This document shows, in pieces, positions 41,535-50,068 of a stretch of DNA of 64,000 nt. This DNA comes from Stieleria varia (GTDB lineage Bacteria > Planctomycetota > Planctomycetia > Pirellulales > Pirellulaceae): contig NZ_CP151726.1 of assembly GCF_038443385.1 (NCBI RefSeq), positions 5,828,001 through 5,892,000 on the forward strand, read 5' to 3'. A program made the translations under genes and the position numbers. Each line of letters begins with the position of its first letter. Positions within the stretch are counted from its first letter, which is position 1. The notes beneath the pieces are model-generated. The model saw only the letters and a list, made by a program, of their open reading frames with translations. It made no database searches and was not told the origin of the DNA.

Positions 41535-42763
41535 CACTGGGGGTGCAGAGGTCGCAAGTTCGAATCTTGTCATCCCGACTACCGACAAACCCCGCCAAAC
41601 CAAGCGTTTCGCGGGGTTTTGTCGTCTCAGGGGTGATCAATCACTTCTTTCGCTTAGAAGGCTTGGTTGCATCAAATGTCTTGAGGATGTACCGCCGATT
41701 GAGCGGTTGTGGAAAACGCGCTTCCGATTGGAATAGCTCTAGTAACTCCATGAGCTTTTTCGTTGGCATCAGCGTTGGATCTTTAAGCACAACCCAGCTG
41801 ACGCTCTCGGTAAATGGATCGGTCGTCAGCGAGCCTTGGTACCGGAAGTGCTGCTCCCATGTTTTCGGCAAGAAATTCCATGGATCGGTTAGCACCTTTG
41901 GCTCTAGTTCCTCATGCGAGCCAGCCCCCAAAACAGTCTCAATTTGCGTCATCAGTGAAGGAAAAGCAGCTCTTGCGTTTCCGGGCTCTATAAAGACTCC
42001 GACGACTGCCAGCGAGCCGTCATCCACGTTTTGATGAACGAGATGGAGTTCCATCGTATATTGCTCTCCATCAACCCAATGTTCACTTGGGTGATGGAAG
42101 TGAAACTGTCGGAGATGGAATCGCTTGGAACCAATCGTGATGTATTGTCGCACGTCAGAGGCGAACTCGACTTTCACGCCATGTTCGTCCTTGCGCACGT
42201 GCCCAAGAATGTCGCCATCCCAGTGAATCGACAGTCCTTCACTTCCGAAGTCGGCGTAGATTGCATTTTGCAGGTTGATGGGTGACTGTTGTTGGTCCGT
42301 CATACCGTTCCTTAAGCGAAATTGGATGAAGTTTGGATTGAACTAAAACTCTCGTCCACGAAGTTTCAATGAGGTGCATAAATGCTTGCTCCCTCACCCT
42401 GGTAGCTGTCGTAGATGTGTTGGTACACCGCGTCGCATTTTTGCTCGTAGAGTTCGGTGGAGTAGGCTCGGGGGAGTTCGTCGAGGACCGTCTTTACGGT
42501 AGAGTAGACGTCGGCTCGGGTGCGTTGTTTCTTTCGCCAATCGAGGACCAGCTTCGCTTCTTTGAGCGTTTGGAGCAGCATTCTGGCGACCTTCTTGACC
42601 TCGGCTTTTTCCTTGTCCGTCAAGTCGACTTCCGGCTTGGTCAACAGATCGAAGAGGGCCAGCTCTTCCTCACTGAGTTGTTCTGCGACACCGCGTTGCT
42701 CTTCCGCACTCAGTTCTTTGACGAAGTCGGTCAGCTTGGCGAAAAAGCCGTCTACATCGAGTC
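41535..42763. repeat. 1.2-kb direct repeat, copy 2 (tRNA-Pro 3' fragment, carbonic anhydrase, hsdR 3' end)
   Basis: Starts at CACTGGGGGTGCAGAGG, i.e. the tRNA-Pro sequence from the anticodon stem to the 3' end (41535-41578), without the tRNA 5' half, and so cannot make a tRNA. The terminator (41584-41623) and the carbonic anhydrase follow exactly as in copy 1. It ends where an IS element has entered the hsdR tail. Confidence 0.88.
41641..42303 (-). CDS. Cytoplasmic alpha-type carbonic anhydrase (copy 2)
   Basis: 220 residues, identical to copy 1 except for two substitutions (Val for Ile in DDGSLAVVGVF; Asn for Asp in DPWNFLPKTW). All zinc-ligand histidines and the QSPINL motif are kept, so it should be active. 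It is intact even though the adjacent hsdR is a remnant, so it has either been preserved by selection or been homogenised recently with copy 1. Its upstream promoter context is now the IS-disrupted hsdR end, so expression may differ from copy 1. Confidence 0.9.
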   Translation of the reverse strand: MTDQQQSPINLQNAIYADFGSEGLSIHWDGDILGHVRKDEHGVKVEFASDVRQYITIGSKRFHLRQFHFHHPSEHWVDGEQYTMELHLVHQNVDDGSLAVVGVFIEPGNARAAFPSLMTQIETVLGAGSHEELEPKVLTDPWNFLPKTWEQHFRYQGSLTTDPFTESVSWVVLKDPTLMPTKKLMELLELFQSEARFPQPLNRRYILKTFDATKPSKRKK

Positions 42764-42767
42764 CCTT
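42366..42767 (-). pseudogene. HsdR C-terminal remnant (second copy)
   Basis: From GLDVDGFFAKLTDFVKEL to the stop this frame matches the C-terminal part of the intact HsdR with scattered substitutions (for example SEEELALF for TEEELALF). The reading upstream of 42767 is IS sequence, so the frame back to 42917 is a chimera, not a protein of this family. The rest of the helicase and nuclease is missing. Confidence 0.85.
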
Positions 42768-44389
42768 GGGCTCGTTGTACCGGACATCTCGGGTGTGTTG
42801 ATTGCATCCCTTTGGAGTCGGCCAGGGGATTTCGCTCTGGACTTTTTGCAATCCGCTGCGAATGATTCTTGCCTTACGGTTCGCGCTGGTGCGGCGAACA
42901 TTGGAGGCCGGTGGCACGGAGGTGCGATTGATGGTTGCGGTTGATTTAGGTGGTGAGTTACAAGCTGTTCAATTCGGTGATGAGCGATTGAGCAAAAGAG
43001 CGATTCAGATCGCTGAGCGATTGCAACAAAGTCCCAACGCTAGCATCCCTGCGGCGATGGGCACTAAGAACGAGCTTGATGCCTGCTACGAGTTCTTCGA
43101 CAATCCGAAAGTAACGCAGCAGAAGATCCTGCAGCCGCACATTGAAGCAACCTACCGTCGCATAGAGCAGACCGACTCTGTCGTTTGCGCGCAGGACACC
43201 AGCGAAATCGATCTGACCCGCCCCAAGCAACAAGTCCAAGGTGCTGGGCCGATGGATTGCGAGTCACGCCGTGGTGCTTTTTTCCACCCGGTGGTCGCCT
43301 TCAATCTGGACGGGGTGGCGCTCGGGCTGCTCGGTCAAAAAACCTATGTTCGCGAGACCCTCAGTACGCTAACGCCATCGCAAAAGACGGATCAGCGACG
43401 CCGTACTCCTATCGAAGAGAAGGAAAGTATACGTTGGCTCGAAGGGCTTACGATGACGCATCAAGCCGCTTTGGCTTGCCCCGAGACGATCTGTGTTTGT
43501 GTCGGTGATAGCGAGGCGGATATCTATGAACTGTTCGTTGCGAAGTCTCAAATCGCAACGTCGAACTTACATATCTTGGTTCGCGCGGGGCAGAACCGAA
43601 ACACGACCGATCGAGAAGATTGGAAGGATCAAGTTCGTCGTTCACCGGTAGTTGGTGAGCAAGTTGTCAACTTGCGTGCTCGCACGGCCAAAGTTGGCAT
43701 TGGTAAGTCGGCACGCAGTCGTTCTCGCGAAGCTCGAACCGCTCAGCTTGAAATCCGTACGGCGGTGGTTGATGTCGCCAGGCCGATTCATGCATCGAAG
43801 GATCTTCTCGCGAGCGGCCGGGTCAATGTGGTGCTGTGCGAAGAAGTCAACGTGCCCGAAGGGGAAGATCCGATTTGCTGGATGCTGGTGACGACGCTAC
43901 CGATTGATACCGAGCAAGACGTTCAGCGAGTGATCCGATGCTACTGTATCCGTTGGCAGATTGAGGTATTTTTCAAAACCTTGAAATCGGGCTGTCGGAT
44001 TGAACATCGTCGATTTGAAGAGATCGATCGGATCAAGAATGCGTTGGCAATGTACGCGATCGTGGCTTGGCGATTGATGTACATCTGCCATATGGGTCGA
44101 TCTTGTCCCGACGTCGGATGCGAGATCATCTTCGAACCGAGTGAATGGAAAAGTGTTTATGCAATCTTGGGGGCTGGAAATCCCTGAATCTGGCTGCCCA
44201 CGCCTGGAAGATGTTGTTCGTGCGATCGCCCGGTTGGGAGGTTTCGTCGACCGCCGCAAGAATGATCCTGGAACGCAGACTTTGTGGATCGGAATGCAAC
44301 GCTGCTACGACCTGTCCAACGCATGGAACAAATTCGGGCCGGGAGCCAAAAAATTTTCTCCCGACTGAGATGTCCGGTACAACGAGCCC
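42768..44389 (+). mobile_element. IS4-type insertion sequence (Tn5-like transposase, 1622 bp)
   Basis: Both ends carry 23-bp terminal inverted repeats starting GGGCTCGTTGTACCGGACAT (left 42768; right, reverse complement, ending 44389). One transposase gene fills the element. The flanks, ...GAGTCCCTT on the left and CCGACGGGG... on the right, do not form a target duplication, so one side was lost by deletion or the element recombined with another copy. It interrupts the second hsdR. Confidence 0.85.
42931..44368 (+). pseudogene. IS4-family transposase with frameshift near the C-terminus
   Basis: From ATG 42931 (GGAGGTG six bases upstream) the frame runs to a stop at 44187 and carries the DDE triad: Asp in CAQDTSEI, Asp in VGDSEADIY and the YREK signature Y-C-I-R-W-Q-I-E-V-F-F-K-T-L-K. 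The expected C-terminal part (LEDVVRAIARLGGFVDRR ... GTQTLWIGMQR) continues in another frame (to 44368). The two frames join across CTTGGGGGCTGG (about 44167-44178), consistent with one extra G. Corrected length is about 479 residues, normal for this family. It is probably inactive, unless the shift is programmed. Confidence 0.8.
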
Positions 44390-44417
44390 CCGACGGGGAG
44401 AGGGGAGCCAGTGATAT

Positions 44418-44500
44418 TGCCGACTTTTTCGTAGAAGCAGTTGGCCGTGTCGTAGCCAAGCTGCGAGAACAGGGCGATGGCCGGTTGTTCGACGAGCGTG
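44418..44500 (-). pseudogene. HsdR N-terminal remnant (second copy)
   Basis: The minus strand encodes TLVEQPAIALFSQLGYDTAN and CFYEKVG, almost identical to residues 10-36 of the intact HsdR. The middle of the gene (about 1000 residues' worth) and the other operon genes (hsdM, hsdS, AlbA) are absent here. It marks the far end of the decayed copy. Confidence 0.8.
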
Positions 44501-44729
44501 CGGATGTTCCTCGACGAGTCTTCACTTGCTCGAATCATGGGGCTTCGAGTTGCCAGATAAAACCCAAACGAGCGAAAAAGTGAACTCGGCAAGGAGTCAA
44601 ACCGATTTGCGCGGAGGCAGTGCTGAAAACACTTGCCAAGATCAAAGGTTCGCAGCCGGTTTTCGGCATCGCTGAGACCAACTAATACGCTCATTGGCGA
44701 ATTTTTTCGGAATCATGTGTCACAATCGA

Positions 44730-44745
44730 CAACTGAAGTCAGTTG
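44730..44745. promoter_or_regulatory. Candidate operator: 16-bp palindrome before the sigma-factor gene
   Basis: CAACTGAAGTCAGTTG is a perfect dyad (7-bp arms, 2-bp centre) that ends 7 bp before the ribosome-binding site GGAG of the sigma-factor gene. It may bind a regulator or fold in the leader RNA. It is the only such palindrome in the 230 bp before the sulfatase operon. Confidence 0.4.
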
Positions 44746-44764
44746 TTGTTATGGAGATAAACCA

Positions 44765-45292
44765 GTGACATTTTTGCGTGACCGTGACCTCGCGACCTTC
44801 GAGCAGATCGTTGCCGCTCACGAAACAGCGGTGCGGGCGTTTGTGGCTGTCCGGATTGATGATCCGTTTGAAGCTCATGATCTCGCTCAGGAAGTATTTC
44901 TGTTGCTCTGGCGGAGGTTGGAAGAAATTGATCTCGACCAACCTTTGCGTCCGTGGTTGCTTGCGGTGGCCATGAATCTGGTGCGGCAGCACCGCCGAAA
45001 GAGCCGCGCAACTCCCATTGGCGGCAACGATGGAGTGCTCGAACTGCTTCATGATCGTATAGACAGCAGCGATGTTGTCGACGGCCCGGTGTTTGTGGCG
45101 CTAGAGCGTTGCCTTGGCAAGCTCGACGAGGCGGCTCGACAGCTCATCCGATGGCGGTATGAGGACGGCCTTGTGATTCGCGAGATCTGCCAGCGCGTCG
45201 GCAGTGGACATTCTGTGGTGACTATGAAGCTGCATCGCCTGCGGTCACTGCTGTTCGACTGCATTCAAACAAACACGCAGGAGGCTTCGTGA
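44765..45292 (+). CDS. ECF-like sigma-70 family RNA polymerase sigma factor
   Basis: 175 residues from a GTG at 44765 with GGAG eight bases upstream. The sigma-2 region is FEQIVAAHETAVRAFVAVRIDDPFEAHDLAQEVFLLLWRRL (core-binding and -10 helix) and region 4 is LDEAARQLIRWRYEDGLVIREICQRVGSGHSVVTMKLHRLR (helix-turn-helix for -35). This is the short planctomycete/Verrucomicrobium type seen in front of FecR/LamG genes. Its TGA overlaps the next ATG by one base. As first gene of the operon it probably drives the sulfatase cluster, perhaps its own promoter too. Confidence 0.88.
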   Translation: MTFLRDRDLATFEQIVAAHETAVRAFVAVRIDDPFEAHDLAQEVFLLLWRRLEEIDLDQPLRPWLLAVAMNLVRQHRRKSRATPIGGNDGVLELLHDRIDSSDVVDGPVFVALERCLGKLDEAARQLIRWRYEDGLVIREICQRVGSGHSVVTMKLHRLRSLLFDCIQTNTQEAS

Positions 45293-46851
45293 TGAACCGT
45301 GACCAGCGACTGGCCGCATGGATTGAAGGCGAACTCGATGCGAACTCGAACGAGGAATTGCTTCGAGATCTTTCGGCTGACGAAAGCTTCGCGAGTGAAG
45401 CTGCGGAGCAGTTACAGATGAAACGCCTGCTAAGTTCACAAGCGATGGATGAGAATGAGTTCACGCGCGAACTGCTATTGAAGGTTCAGGCTCTGAGTCA
45501 CCCTGCTCAGGTGCCACCGACCGAGCGTGCCGTGCTGAAACGGTTGCAGCAGCGTCGGTGGTGGAATCGCGCGGGCCTCATTGCTGCTGGCGTGTCTGCG
45601 GTGGCAGCCATGGTGATGTTGCTGGTCTTCCGGCCAGATCAATTTCCACCTCCTGCTCCGATGGTGCGCGTGTTGGCGACCGAGGGTGTGCAGTCGCTGG
45701 ATGTGCGGGCTCTGGAGGATTCGCAGCTGGTCACGATAGAATCAGGCATTCTGGAAATCGAACTCGGTTCAGAGACTCGACTCGTGTTCGAAGGCCCCGC
45801 GGAATTCGCTGTTGTTTCAGTGAACGAGGTACGACTGGTTAGCGGCCGCTGTTACGCGGAGATGGACGAGGGTGCATCTGGCTTGCGGATCAAGACACCG
45901 TCAGGTGAAGTACTCGATCTAGGCACGCGTTTTGGTGTCGAAGTGCTGCCGTCTGAAGAAACATCGGTGCATGTGTTTGAGGGCAAGGTGGAAGTCGACC
46001 TGTCGCAGCAGCGATCGGTCCTGAGCGAAGGTGAGGCGGCCCAATGGACGTCGATCGGAGAACTCACCACGATTTCTCTGGAAGCTGAGCGATTCGTCAG
46101 TCGGTTGCCGGGCAGCGATCAACAACACACAAGATGGGTTCATTGGTCATTCGACGAGGGCAGTGGCGAATTCACTGTGCCTCAAGGCGAAGGATTTCCG
46201 GATGCCATGGAGCCTGCTCAGCTGCACGGTGCTCGTTGGATTGAGCGAGATGGTTCCGGCGCACTGGAATTCGACGGTTTGGACGACTGGGTAGAAACGG
46301 CTTTTGCAGGTCTCGGTGGAGACAAGGATCGCACGGTGGCCGCGTGGGTCAAATTGGCTCCGGACTACGGCGCGTCAAACGGTCAGGCAATCGTCGGCTG
46401 GGGTGATTTCAGCATTCTTGATCCGGATCGCCGACGCGGTGCGGCGTGGGAACTGGGAATCGGCGATACGAACGTGCCTGTCGACACGTTCGGTCGACTG
46501 AAGATCGCGGTCGGCGGGCCGTTGATCGTCGGGCACGAAGATTTGCGTGATGGAGTCTGGCATCATGTGGCCGCAGTGTATCTGGGCAATGGTGCTGCCA
46601 AAGGTCGCGGTGTCGTGCTGCTGTACGTTGATGGCCAGCTACAAAGGCGGACTTTCGGCAAGAAGCGTTTGATGCTCGATACCGACGTTCAGTCCAGCAA
46701 TTCCGAACCCGTCCAGTTCGGTCGCCAGGTCATGCGAGCAACGGCTCAGCGAGAGTATTTCAAGGGCGCGATCGACGACATCTTTCTATTCAACCGTGCA
46801 CTCAGCGGCGACGAAATTCGTTCCCTGATACAAACCAATTCTGCTCTATGA
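45292..46851 (+). CDS. FecR-domain membrane protein with C-terminal LamG-like lectin domain (anti-sigma type)
   Basis: A 519-residue protein. Residues 1-90 are cytoplasmic and charged, in the position of an anti-sigma segment; about 92-115 is a single membrane segment (AGLIAAGVSAVAAMVMLLVF). The FecR domain spans about 125-260 (LVTIESGILEIELGSETRLVFEGPAEFAVV and LDLGTRFGVEVLPSEETSVHVFEGKVEVDL). A concanavalin/LamG fold follows (ALEFDGLDDWVETA, WHHVAAVYLG and IDDIFLFNRALSGDEI). The likely job is to hold the sigma factor and release it when the outside lectin domain binds a glycan. The stop overlaps the next ATG (ATGA). Confidence 0.85.
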   Translation: MNRDQRLAAWIEGELDANSNEELLRDLSADESFASEAAEQLQMKRLLSSQAMDENEFTRELLLKVQALSHPAQVPPTERAVLKRLQQRRWWNRAGLIAAGVSAVAAMVMLLVFRPDQFPPPAPMVRVLATEGVQSLDVRALEDSQLVTIESGILEIELGSETRLVFEGPAEFAVVSVNEVRLVSGRCYAEMDEGASGLRIKTPSGEVLDLGTRFGVEVLPSEETSVHVFEGKVEVDLSQQRSVLSEGEAAQWTSIGELTTISLEAERFVSRLPGSDQQHTRWVHWSFDEGSGEFTVPQGEGFPDAMEPAQLHGARWIERDGSGALEFDGLDDWVETAFAGLGGDKDRTVAAWVKLAPDYGASNGQAIVGWGDFSILDPDRRRGAAWELGIGDTNVPVDTFGRLKIAVGGPLIVGHEDLRDGVWHHVAAVYLGNGAAKGRGVVLLYVDGQLQRRTFGKKRLMLDTDVQSSNSEPVQFGRQVMRATAQREYFKGAIDDIFLFNRALSGDEIRSLIQTNSAL

Positions 46852-48476
46852 AAATTCTCCTACTGCTCTCACTGTTTCTGGTAGCCACGACCGTCTCGGC
46901 GGCTGAGTCCCGGCCGAATATCGTTTTGATCATCACCGATGACATGGGATTCTCTGACGTCGGTTGCTATGGCGGTGAGATCGACACGCCGAACATTGAT
47001 TCACTGTCTCGCAGAGGTGTCAAGTTCTCGCAGTTCTACAACTGTGGAAAATGCGAACCAAGTCGCGCGGCTCTGATTACCGGGCATCAGTTCTGGACGC
47101 ACGATCCGAACGTGGCGATTCGCAAGGACAGTCCAAACTTTGGCGAGATCATTCAGGCGGCGGGTTATCGCACGATGATGATCGGCAAGTGGCACGCGGC
47201 CGGCGTTCCGTTTCAGCGAGGATTCCATCGACACTTTGGATTCATGACGGGCGGCTGTGACTTCTTTCTCGGGAACGACACGTTCACGCTGGATGGCAAA
47301 CCGTGGCCTGTGCCGAAAGACGATTTCTACGCCACATATGAGTTCACAAATTATGCCGATCAGTTCATTCGCGACGAGCATGCGGAGCATCCTGATCAAC
47401 CTTTCTTCATGTACTTGGCTTACAACGCGCCCCATTCGCCCATTCAGGCACCTGCCGACCAGGTTGCGAAGTATCGCGGCAAGTACCTCAAGGGTTGGGA
47501 CGTGATTCGCAAAGAACGATTCGCACGACAGCAGGCGATTGGACTCGCAGGCGACGGGTGGAATTTCCCGGACCGCCCCGAAAACGTTCCTCCGTGGGAT
47601 TCGCTCGATGAGAAATCTCGCGACTTTGAAGACCTTCGTATGGCAACTTACGCCGCGATGGTTGATTGCGTCGACCAAGGCGTCGGTCGTGTGATGCGGA
47701 CACTGAAAGAACTCGACATTGATGACAACACGCTGGTCATTTTCATGAACGACAACGGAGCCAGCCCCAACGATCGCGTTCGACGCGGAAACTTCGGGAC
47801 GGCAGGGACAACGTGGAACGTCGGCGTCGCGTGGGCTCACGCATCCAACACTCCGATGAAATTCTACAAACGGACTCAGCACAGTGGTGGAGTCACAACA
47901 CCGTTCATTGCATGTTGGCCGGACGGGATCAAGCCGCAAGCCGAGTTCAACGATCAACCGCTACACATCACCGACATTCTGCCCACGCTTATCGAAATCG
48001 CCGAGACAACATACCCACAGAACTTTGGAGGCAAACGGCATCCACCTTTGCCAGGGCGTTCGTTCGCCGACGTGCTTACCGACGGTGAAACCTTGCCGCC
48101 GATACCGCTGCATTTTTCTTTATTCAACAACATGGCTGTTGTCGATAGCGGTTGGCGAATGGTGACAGCCTACGACCAGCCGTGGCAACTTTACGACTTG
48201 ACCAACGACCGTACCGAAACACGCGACGTGGCGGACTCCAATCCAAAACGTTTGCGAGAGATGCTGGAGCTACAGAAGCAGTTTTCGGAAAGACCTGACG
48301 TTCGCCTCCGACTTAAGTCCGGCGAACGTGAACCGGAATACGCCCCGATCTACAAATCGGACGGCAAGATCGGACCAGGCGCTCGCGAAAGCGTGCCCGA
48401 TGAAAAGGCGTCGCTCAAACGAGTCAAGCAACGCGCCACTGGAATACAAGTTAAAGAATTGGAGTCGAAGCAATGA
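46848..48476 (+). CDS. Secreted sulfatase 1 of the cluster
   Basis: 542 residues with a signal peptide (MKILLLLSLFLVATTVSAAE). ITDDMGFSDVGCYGGEIDTP carries the calcium-binding aspartates; the formylglycine motif is C69-E-P-S-R in FSQFYNCGKCEPSRAALITG. IGKWHAAGVPFQRGF and MNDNGASPNDR (metal site) follow, and the protein ends in a charged tail. It is an arylsulfatase-type S1 enzyme for an unknown sulfated glycan. The gene starts inside the stop of the FecR gene and its own stop overlaps the next start (ATGA), so the cluster is one translationally coupled operon. Confidence 0.93.
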   Translation: MKILLLLSLFLVATTVSAAESRPNIVLIITDDMGFSDVGCYGGEIDTPNIDSLSRRGVKFSQFYNCGKCEPSRAALITGHQFWTHDPNVAIRKDSPNFGEIIQAAGYRTMMIGKWHAAGVPFQRGFHRHFGFMTGGCDFFLGNDTFTLDGKPWPVPKDDFYATYEFTNYADQFIRDEHAEHPDQPFFMYLAYNAPHSPIQAPADQVAKYRGKYLKGWDVIRKERFARQQAIGLAGDGWNFPDRPENVPPWDSLDEKSRDFEDLRMATYAAMVDCVDQGVGRVMRTLKELDIDDNTLVIFMNDNGASPNDRVRRGNFGTAGTTWNVGVAWAHASNTPMKFYKRTQHSGGVTTPFIACWPDGIKPQAEFNDQPLHITDILPTLIEIAETTYPQNFGGKRHPPLPGRSFADVLTDGETLPPIPLHFSLFNNMAVVDSGWRMVTAYDQPWQLYDLTNDRTETRDVADSNPKRLREMLELQKQFSERPDVRLRLKSGEREPEYAPIYKSDGKIGPGARESVPDEKASLKRVKQRATGIQVKELESKQ

Positions 48477-50068
48477 TGAAAGCTACTGATTTACATATCC
48501 TACTGCCGCTCTTGTCATGCCTGATCATCGGCAATGTCTCAAGCGTGTCCGCTCAAGAACGTCCGTCTAACATTCTGTTCATTTACGTCGAAGACCTTGG
48601 CTATTACACCAGCGAGCGAGCCGCGCGAGAACCCAATTCAAAGATTGCCGGACTTAAGACCCCGAATCTTGATGCATTCGCAAAACAGAGCGTTGTGTTC
48701 ACGCGCGCGTTTTGCGGCCAGAGCGTTTGCTCGCCCAGCAAGAGTGCGATCTACAGTGGCTTGTTGCCGCATGCAAACGGCATCTGGAGAAATGTCTTCA
48801 ATCGGCATGGGAAACGAGGCGGCCCCGAAAACTGGATCCCACTTCCTGATCCGATGACGAAGGCCAACGACCCGTCAAATCTGGGCGTTGGCGGCATGCA
48901 CGAGGACATTCAGACGCTGATCGAAAAGCTGAAAGCCGCCGACGTTTTCTGCGCGCTCTCGGGAAAGTTGCATGTCCAGCCCGCCCGCAAGTTCCCCTAC
49001 GACGGCTTCGTTGATGCGAGCGATCTTGATTCCGTTATTAGAACTGCCGGGGAGAAGCCGTGGTTTTTCTGGTGCAATCCCGGTGACACACATGCACCGT
49101 TCTGGAAATCGGTTCGCCACAAACTGACTGACCCAAGCGACCGTAACTCCGCACCGAAAGATGTTGATCCCGCTTCAATCGAGATGCCACCATGGCTGCC
49201 CGACACTGCGAAATCCCGCGTCGATCTTGCCCAGTACTATTCCAACGTTCGTAACATCGATCAGTTCGTCGGTGAGTTGATGCAGAAACTCGAAGCATCA
49301 GGACAAGCCGATCAAACTCTGGTCGTGTTCACCGGCGACCACGGCATTCCGGTCCAACGTGGCAAGACCAGCGTCTATCCAGCCGGAACGCACGTGCCCT
49401 GTTTCGTACGGGGACCGGGTGTGGAAACCGGCCGGACGCTCAACGCACCGGTTTCGCAATTGGACTTCAACCCCACGTTTCTTGAAGTTTACGGACTAGA
49501 GGCGGAACAGGTCTGTCACGGAAGATCGCTATGGCCGATCCTTTCTGGAAAACAGGATCGCTTTGTCGACCGCTCCACCGTGATGACGGAGACGAACAAC
49601 AGCTTCATGTCCACGCCCGGAAAGAAAGGCGATACGACCGCTGCCCGAGCCGTCTGTGATGGTCGCTACTACTACATTAGGAATCTCATTCAGGATAAGA
49701 CGAGCCTTCCAGAATCGGAAGCCATTCATGTTGGCAGCGGCCATGGAGAATACGGTGATTCCGGACCGCAGTACGCAAACGACCTGCACGACGAAACGGT
49801 TCGACACAAGGACGACCAGCCTTTGCCATACGAACTGTTGCGGCAACTTTGCATGAGCGACGCGCCGCCGGAAGAGCTTTACGATCTCGACACGGATCCA
49901 TGGGCGGTGATGAACCTGATTGATGACCCAGCCCACACTGAAGTTCTTCTGCGACTTCGCGAAGAGTTTTCCGCTTGGCGCGAGGCGACTAACGACCAAG
50001 ACGTACATCCGAAACAAATTCCACGTCGACTGTCGCCGCGGTCACTCGCGAGAGGGTTAGACCGATGA
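48473..50068 (+). CDS. Secreted sulfatase 2, with non-canonical C-S-P-S-K motif
   Basis: 531 residues with a signal peptide (cut near SVSAQ). It begins SNILFIYVEDLGYY, an E-D variant of the first metal motif as in N-sulfoglucosamine-sulfohydrolase-like enzymes, and FTGDHGIPVQRGKTSVYPAGTHVPCFVRGPG holds the second metal site. The maturation motif is C86-S-P-S-K90, where the family has Arg at the last position. Arg is part of the recognition signal for the formylglycine-generating enzyme, so maturation may be reduced. The gene overlaps both neighbours (ATGA). The substrate is unknown. Confidence 0.88.
   Translation: MMKATDLHILLPLLSCLIIGNVSSVSAQERPSNILFIYVEDLGYYTSERAAREPNSKIAGLKTPNLDAFAKQSVVFTRAFCGQSVCSPSKSAIYSGLLPHANGIWRNVFNRHGKRGGPENWIPLPDPMTKANDPSNLGVGGMHEDIQTLIEKLKAADVFCALSGKLHVQPARKFPYDGFVDASDLDSVIRTAGEKPWFFWCNPGDTHAPFWKSVRHKLTDPSDRNSAPKDVDPASIEMPPWLPDTAKSRVDLAQYYSNVRNIDQFVGELMQKLEASGQADQTLVVFTGDHGIPVQRGKTSVYPAGTHVPCFVRGPGVETGRTLNAPVSQLDFNPTFLEVYGLEAEQVCHGRSLWPILSGKQDRFVDRSTVMTETNNSFMSTPGKKGDTTAARAVCDGRYYYIRNLIQDKTSLPESEAIHVGSGHGEYGDSGPQYANDLHDETVRHKDDQPLPYELLRQLCMSDAPPEELYDLDTDPWAVMNLIDDPAHTEVLLRLREEFSAWREATNDQDVHPKQIPRRLSPRSLARGLDR

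Noticed and set aside
41332-41640. Small minus-strand frame running from the tRNA fragment, possibly an integrase tail
   Set aside because: Its first part is antisense of the tRNA and the rest has no recombinase motif (no R-H-R-Y residues); it may be a truncated gene end, but nothing supports an integrase.
42366-42917. Apparent 183-residue gene on the minus strand
   Set aside because: Its first 50 residues come from the IS end and the rest from the hsdR tail; it is a chimera, not an independent gene.
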